NCBI GenBank assembly: GCA_003520745.1
Contig: DOUE01000035.1
Location: forward strand, 43,409-78,477
Source of the DNA: Erysipelotrichaceae bacterium
GTDB lineage: Bacteria; Bacillota_I; Bacilli_A; Erysipelotrichales; Erysipelotrichaceae
Reading direction: 5' to 3'
DNA: 35,069 nt
The position numbers were made by a program, and so were the translations under genes. This document shows positions 32,111 through 35,069 of the stretch, piece by piece. The notes under the pieces were generated by a model. It was not told the origin of the DNA. It saw nothing but the letters and a program-made list of their open reading frames with translations, and did not search any database. How positions within the stretch are numbered: the stretch's first letter is position 1; each line of letters opens with the position of its first letter.

Positions 32111-33750
32111 ATTTGATCGAAACAGCCTTAAAACAAGCCATACAGAACGCCGTGAAGAAGGCGTTTGACACAAGCATCGACCTCGAGGAAATCGTCGTCG
32201 AGGAGCCGAAATCGAAGGAACACGGAGATTATGCATCCAACGTGGCCATGCGGTTGGCGAAAGTATTGAAGCAAAACCCAAGAAACGTCGCACAGACGAT
32301 TTTACAGGAGATCGATACGAAGGAAGGCGGGATCCGCCAGGCGGAAATCGCCGGACCGGGATTCATCAATTTTTTCATGGAAGCCGGAAGTCTATCCGAA
32401 GTCATCAAGAAAGTACTCACCGAAGATACGAAATACGGAAACACCGAGTCCAGCGACAAACGCAAATGGAACGTTGAGTATGTCTCCGCCAACCCGACCG
32501 GGGATCTGCATCCCGGCCATGCGAGAGGGGCTTCCATCGGGGATTCTTTGACACGCATCATGAAAGCCGCGGGCTATGACGTCACGCGCGAATACTACAT
32601 CAACGACGCGGGGAACCAGATCAACAACATGGCGAAATCCCTGCAGGCGCGCTACCTTCAGTATTTCGGTGTCGAAGCCGTCGTTCCGGAAGACGGATAT
32701 CACGGGAAAGACTTGATCGAGATCGCGCAGACCCTCGCAAACGAAGTCGGCGACATCTATGTGAATGCGGATAAAGAAGAGAGTCTACCGATCTTCCGGA
32801 CGTTCGGGTTAAGGGAAGAAACCAAGAAGTTGCGTGAGGATCTGTTGGCGTTCAACGTCGAATTCGATGTCTGGACTTCCGAACAATCCATCTATGATCG
32901 AGGATTGGTTGAAAAAGCATTGACAAAACTGATCGAACAAGGCCATACTTACGTACACGAAGAAGCCACATGGTTGAAAACCACCGATTTCGGTGACGAT
33001 AAAGACCGTGTGCTGGTTCGTGGGAATGGATTATATACCTATTTGATGCCCGACATCGCCTACCATCTCAACAAGAAAGACAGGGGCTACGACGTCCTCA
33101 TCGACTTGTTGGGGGCGGATCATCACGGGTACATCGCACGGTTGAAAGCCGCCATCCAAGCCTTGGGTTATCCCGCGGGCGATCTGGATGTGGACATCAT
33201 CCAGATGGCACGGATGATCAAAGACGGTGAAGAATTCAAGATGAGCAAACGTACGGGGAAAGCGGTCTCCCTCAAGGATCTGACCGAAGCCGCCGGCGTC
33301 GATGCCGTCCGTTACTATTTCGTCAGTAGGGCAGGGGATACCCACATGGACCTGGACTTGGATATGGCAAGTAAGCAATCCAATGAAAACCCGGTCTATT
33401 ACGCCCAATACGCCCATGCACGGATGTGTTCCATTCAACGCAACGCCGACATGGACGTCGCAGATACGTTTGAGCGGATCACCCATCCCAAGGAAATCGA
33501 ACTCTGTAAAATCATGATCGACTTCCCCCAGATGATCAAAGACGCGGCCTTGACGCGCCAACCCCACAAAGTATGCAACTATATCCAGAAGCTGGCCGCC
33601 GCGTTCCACGGGTTCTACAACGAATGCCAGGTCTTGAATCTTGAAGACGGCGCACTGAGCGCCCAACGGCTGGGATTGGTGAAAGCCACTCAGTTCACCT
33701 TACGCAACGCACTGACCCTGATCGGGGTTAGCGCACCGGAAAAAATGTAG
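32107..33750 (+). CDS. argS: Arginyl-tRNA synthetase
   Basis: ArgS charges tRNA-Arg with arginine. It is a class Ia enzyme of 547 residues, a normal length. The N-terminal additional domain has EPKSKEHGDYASNVAM and the IAGPGFINF segment. The HIGH motif is HPGH at residues 135-138, the REYYINDAGNQI block follows, and the KMSKS-type motif is KMSKRTG at 378-384, a well-preserved form compared with many Gram-positive ArgRS proteins. The C-terminal anticodon-binding domain ends with FTLRNALTLIGV. The ATG at 32107 has GGAGG upstream and overlaps DUF1934. rpoE follows 13 bases later. Confidence 0.98.
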   Translation: MNLIETALKQAIQNAVKKAFDTSIDLEEIVVEEPKSKEHGDYASNVAMRLAKVLKQNPRNVAQTILQEIDTKEGGIRQAEIAGPGFINFFMEAGSLSEVIKKVLTEDTKYGNTESSDKRKWNVEYVSANPTGDLHPGHARGASIGDSLTRIMKAAGYDVTREYYINDAGNQINNMAKSLQARYLQYFGVEAVVPEDGYHGKDLIEIAQTLANEVGDIYVNADKEESLPIFRTFGLREETKKLREDLLAFNVEFDVWTSEQSIYDRGLVEKALTKLIEQGHTYVHEEATWLKTTDFGDDKDRVLVRGNGLYTYLMPDIAYHLNKKDRGYDVLIDLLGADHHGYIARLKAAIQALGYPAGDLDVDIIQMARMIKDGEEFKMSKRTGKAVSLKDLTEAAGVDAVRYYFVSRAGDTHMDLDLDMASKQSNENPVYYAQYAHARMCSIQRNADMDVADTFERITHPKEIELCKIMIDFPQMIKDAALTRQPHKVCNYIQKLAAAFHGFYNECQVLNLEDGALSAQRLGLVKATQFTLRNALTLIGVSAPEKM

Positions 33751-33763
33751 CAGGAGGAATACC

Positions 33764-34132
33764 ATGAGCAATCGATCCATGACCGATGTCGCATTCGACA
33801 TCCTACAGACCCAAGGAAAAGAAATGACGTTTGTCGAATTATGGGGCAAAGTCTGTACATCCTTCGGATTCAGCACATCCCAAGCCGAAAATAAAATCGC
33901 CCAGTTTTTCTCGGCGATGACCTTGGATGTCCGCTTCGCACCGTTGGCGGGCGGAATTTGGGACTTACGTTCCCGTCGTACCTACAACGAAACGCACATC
34001 GATACCGATTCCATCATCATCGAGGAAGAGTTGATCAAGGAAGACGATTTGATGGCTTCCGTCTTCGATGACACGGAAGAAGAGTTCGACAAGCCTTTCC
34101 ACGAAGAACCAGTACCAGAAGAAGAATTCTAA
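33764..34132 (+). CDS. rpoE: DNA-directed RNA polymerase delta subunit
   Basis: RpoE tunes RNA polymerase recycling and promoter sensitivity to initiating NTPs in Bacillota. The 122-residue product has the N-terminal HARE-HTH winged helix (TDVAFDILQTQGKEMTFVEL to GGIWDLRSR, residues 6-70). An acidic unstructured tail rich in Glu and Asp follows and ends EEPVPEEEF. The tail is shorter than in B. subtilis, where the protein is about 170 residues. CAGGAGGAAT is the ribosome site. It is the last gene of the argS operon and has its own terminator. Confidence 0.94.
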   Translation: MSNRSMTDVAFDILQTQGKEMTFVELWGKVCTSFGFSTSQAENKIAQFFSAMTLDVRFAPLAGGIWDLRSRRTYNETHIDTDSIIIEEELIKEDDLMASVFDDTEEEFDKPFHEEPVPEEEF

Positions 34133-34134
34133 TC

Positions 34135-34154
34135 GCCGGGAAACCGGCTTTTTT
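34135..34154 (+). terminator. Terminator after rpoE
   Basis: GCCGG (34135-34139) pairs with CCGGC (34144-34148) around a GAAA-type loop and runs into TTTTTTA. Confidence 0.82.
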
Positions 34155-34267
34155 ATTTTCTCTTTTTGTGCATTTCAGTAAACTAAAAATTCAGAGTGCA
34201 TACAGAAAACGCGAACATTTAGTGTATATGTAGAAAATCATACTGAAAACTGAGTCTTGATAATGTG

Positions 34268-34287
34268 TATAATGATTAAAACAGGTG
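34268..34287 (+). promoter_or_regulatory. -10 box and ribosome site for the GNAT gene
   Basis: TATAAT (34268-34273) lies 19 bases before the ATG at 34293, with AGGTG (34283-34287) between. No good -35 is seen. The leader would be very short. The position argues against the in-frame starts at 34257-34272. Confidence 0.5.
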
Positions 34288-34292
34288 CAATC

Positions 34293-34721
34293 ATGAAAAC
34301 AACTATCGAAAAAACTAAGATTTATCCAGTATTGAAAGTGGGTGAAAACCAATTGAAGTTCATTTCCTCAATAAACAGAATTCAAGAAGGATTAAAAGAG
34401 AATGAATGCACTGGATACTTGATTCGTGAAGAAGAGAATATAGTTGGATTTGCACTTGTAAGAAGATATGATATCGATAAACTATTTATCTGGAACTTAG
34501 TTATAGATTACGAAAATCAAGGTAAAGGATTTGGTAGAAAACTAGTTAGCGAAATAATAAAAGAGTACAGTAAGGATGGGGTTAGTATCTTTACTACGAC
34601 TTGTCATACTGATAATTACGATGCAAGTCTATTCTTCATGAAACAAGGATTTATTGAGACAAGCAGAGTTGAGAGTAGTGAAGTTCATGAACGAAATCTT
34701 ACCAAATTTATGTCTATTTGA
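34293..34721 (+). CDS. GNAT family N-acetyltransferase
   Basis: The product is predicted to transfer an acetyl group from acetyl-CoA to an unknown amine. Its 142 residues show the GNAT order: strands around GYLIREEENIVGFALVRR, then LFIWNLVIDYENQGKGFGRKL with the acetyl-CoA-binding Q-x-x-G-x-G motif, and TTTCHTDNYDASLFFMKQGFIE as the C-terminal block. The gene is clearly more AT-rich than argS and rpoE, has AT-type codons, and stands alone, which suggests recent gain. The substrate cannot be inferred. Confidence 0.85.
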   Translation: MKTTIEKTKIYPVLKVGENQLKFISSINRIQEGLKENECTGYLIREEENIVGFALVRRYDIDKLFIWNLVIDYENQGKGFGRKLVSEIIKEYSKDGVSIFTTTCHTDNYDASLFFMKQGFIETSRVESSEVHERNLTKFMSI

Positions 34722-34743
34722 TTTATTAGGAAATCTGTGAGAA

Positions 34744-35069
34744 CTATCTCCCAACATTGTTGAAAAAATCATGTTGAATCTGAATCAACATCAATATCTC
34801 AGTAAGATCTTCGATCGAAGCGTTTGGGATGGTGTTGAGTTCTCTTCCGCAACGAAACACCTTTCTCCCATCTTCATAGACATAGGTATATCCCGATAAT
34901 TCCTCACCGCATCTTCCGCAGCCGTAGCATCCCGTATACTTCCCTTGGAACTCTTCGATGACATTCTTGACGGAAGCGTGGAATTTTTCGGAGTAATCAT
35001 CGGAAGCATAGTATTTTAGTCGGAGATCATGCGGGTAGAATTTGGCGATGGTTTGGTTCAAACCGGGAT
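34744..35069 (-). CDS. C-terminal part of a Cys-rich protein of unknown function (5' end outside window)
   Basis: The frame stays open to the right edge, so only about 108 C-terminal residues are seen. It contains a cysteine cluster (TGCYGCGRCGEEL) and a later Arg-Cys-Gly (RCGRE), together enough for a metal site, around a YTYVYEDGRKVF beta hairpin. I do not recognise the family. Base composition matches the core genes, unlike the GNAT gene that converges on it. No terminator is evident in the 22-base gap between the two. Confidence 0.7.
   Translation of the reverse strand, partial: PGLNQTIAKFYPHDLRLKYYASDDYSEKFHASVKNVIEEFQGKYTGCYGCGRCGEELSGYTYVYEDGRKVFRCGRELNTIPNASIEDLTEILMLIQIQHDFFNNVGR

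Noticed and set aside
1..35069. CRISPR arrays, tRNAs, rRNAs, IS ends or phage genes
   Set aside because: I looked through the intergenic regions on both strands. None showed regular spaced repeats, tRNA-like arms with TTCGA-type loops, or transposase motifs.

Overview
The window looks like a moderately GC-balanced member of the Bacillota or a Mollicutes-related lineage (Acholeplasmatales/Izemoplasmatales-like), but the exact group cannot be fixed from sequence alone. The pointers are rpoE (RNA polymerase delta subunit), the DUF1934-argS-rpoE order, a DUF951 gene in front of ychF, a DarA-type c-di-AMP receptor, rarA, strong AGGAGG ribosome sites and sigma-A promoters with frequent extended -10 boxes. 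TGA is used as a stop throughout (many ATGA start/stop overlaps), so the standard bacterial code applies. The gene set points to an anaerobic or fermentative life: citrate lyase, a cytoplasmic GH3 glycosidase, and an [FeFe]-hydrogenase-like sensor. I saw no tRNA, rRNA, CRISPR array, insertion sequence or phage gene.

Layout. 1-3156: 3' part of a citrate lyase operon (citG fragment, citD, citE, citF) closed by a terminator. 3244-8920: mutS-mutL-miaA-msrA, a tightly packed mismatch repair/tRNA modification/oxidant repair unit. 8999-11092 (minus): GH3 glycosidase converging on msrA through a shared bidirectional terminator. 11270-13356: two-gene NatAB-like ABC exporter. 13485-14453: strongly expressed-looking lipoprotein made of two tandem 149-residue units. 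14499-15761 (minus): rarA, divergent from dtd-folD-DUF951-ychF (15827-18456). 18496-18819: darA on its own promoter. 18856-19701 (minus): PfkB-family kinase, divergent from a three-gene [2Fe-2S] protein / [FeFe] hydrogenase-PAS / SpoIIE phosphatase operon (19860-22941). 23048-26073: visibly AT-rich four-gene ABC transporter cassette, likely acquired. 26221-26694: small membrane protein. 26758-29727: ispF, HD phosphohydrolase, Xaa-Pro aminopeptidase. 29829-31328: DUF2130 coiled-coil nuclease-like protein. 31329-31711: a long intergenic stretch with inverted repeats and a terminator. 31712-34132: DUF1934-argS-rpoE. The right edge (34293-35069) has an AT-rich GNAT acetyltransferase and the 3' end of a Cys-rich gene on the minus strand.

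How the parts work together. Most operons are housekeeping and translationally coupled by ATGA overlaps. The two places most likely to hold less-described biology are the hydrogenase-PAS/SpoIIE phosphatase module, which looks like an H2 or redox sensor wired to a PP2C-type phosphatase rather than a histidine kinase, and the AT-rich ABC cassette, whose last gene encodes a membrane-anchored outward-facing protein with no recognised domain.
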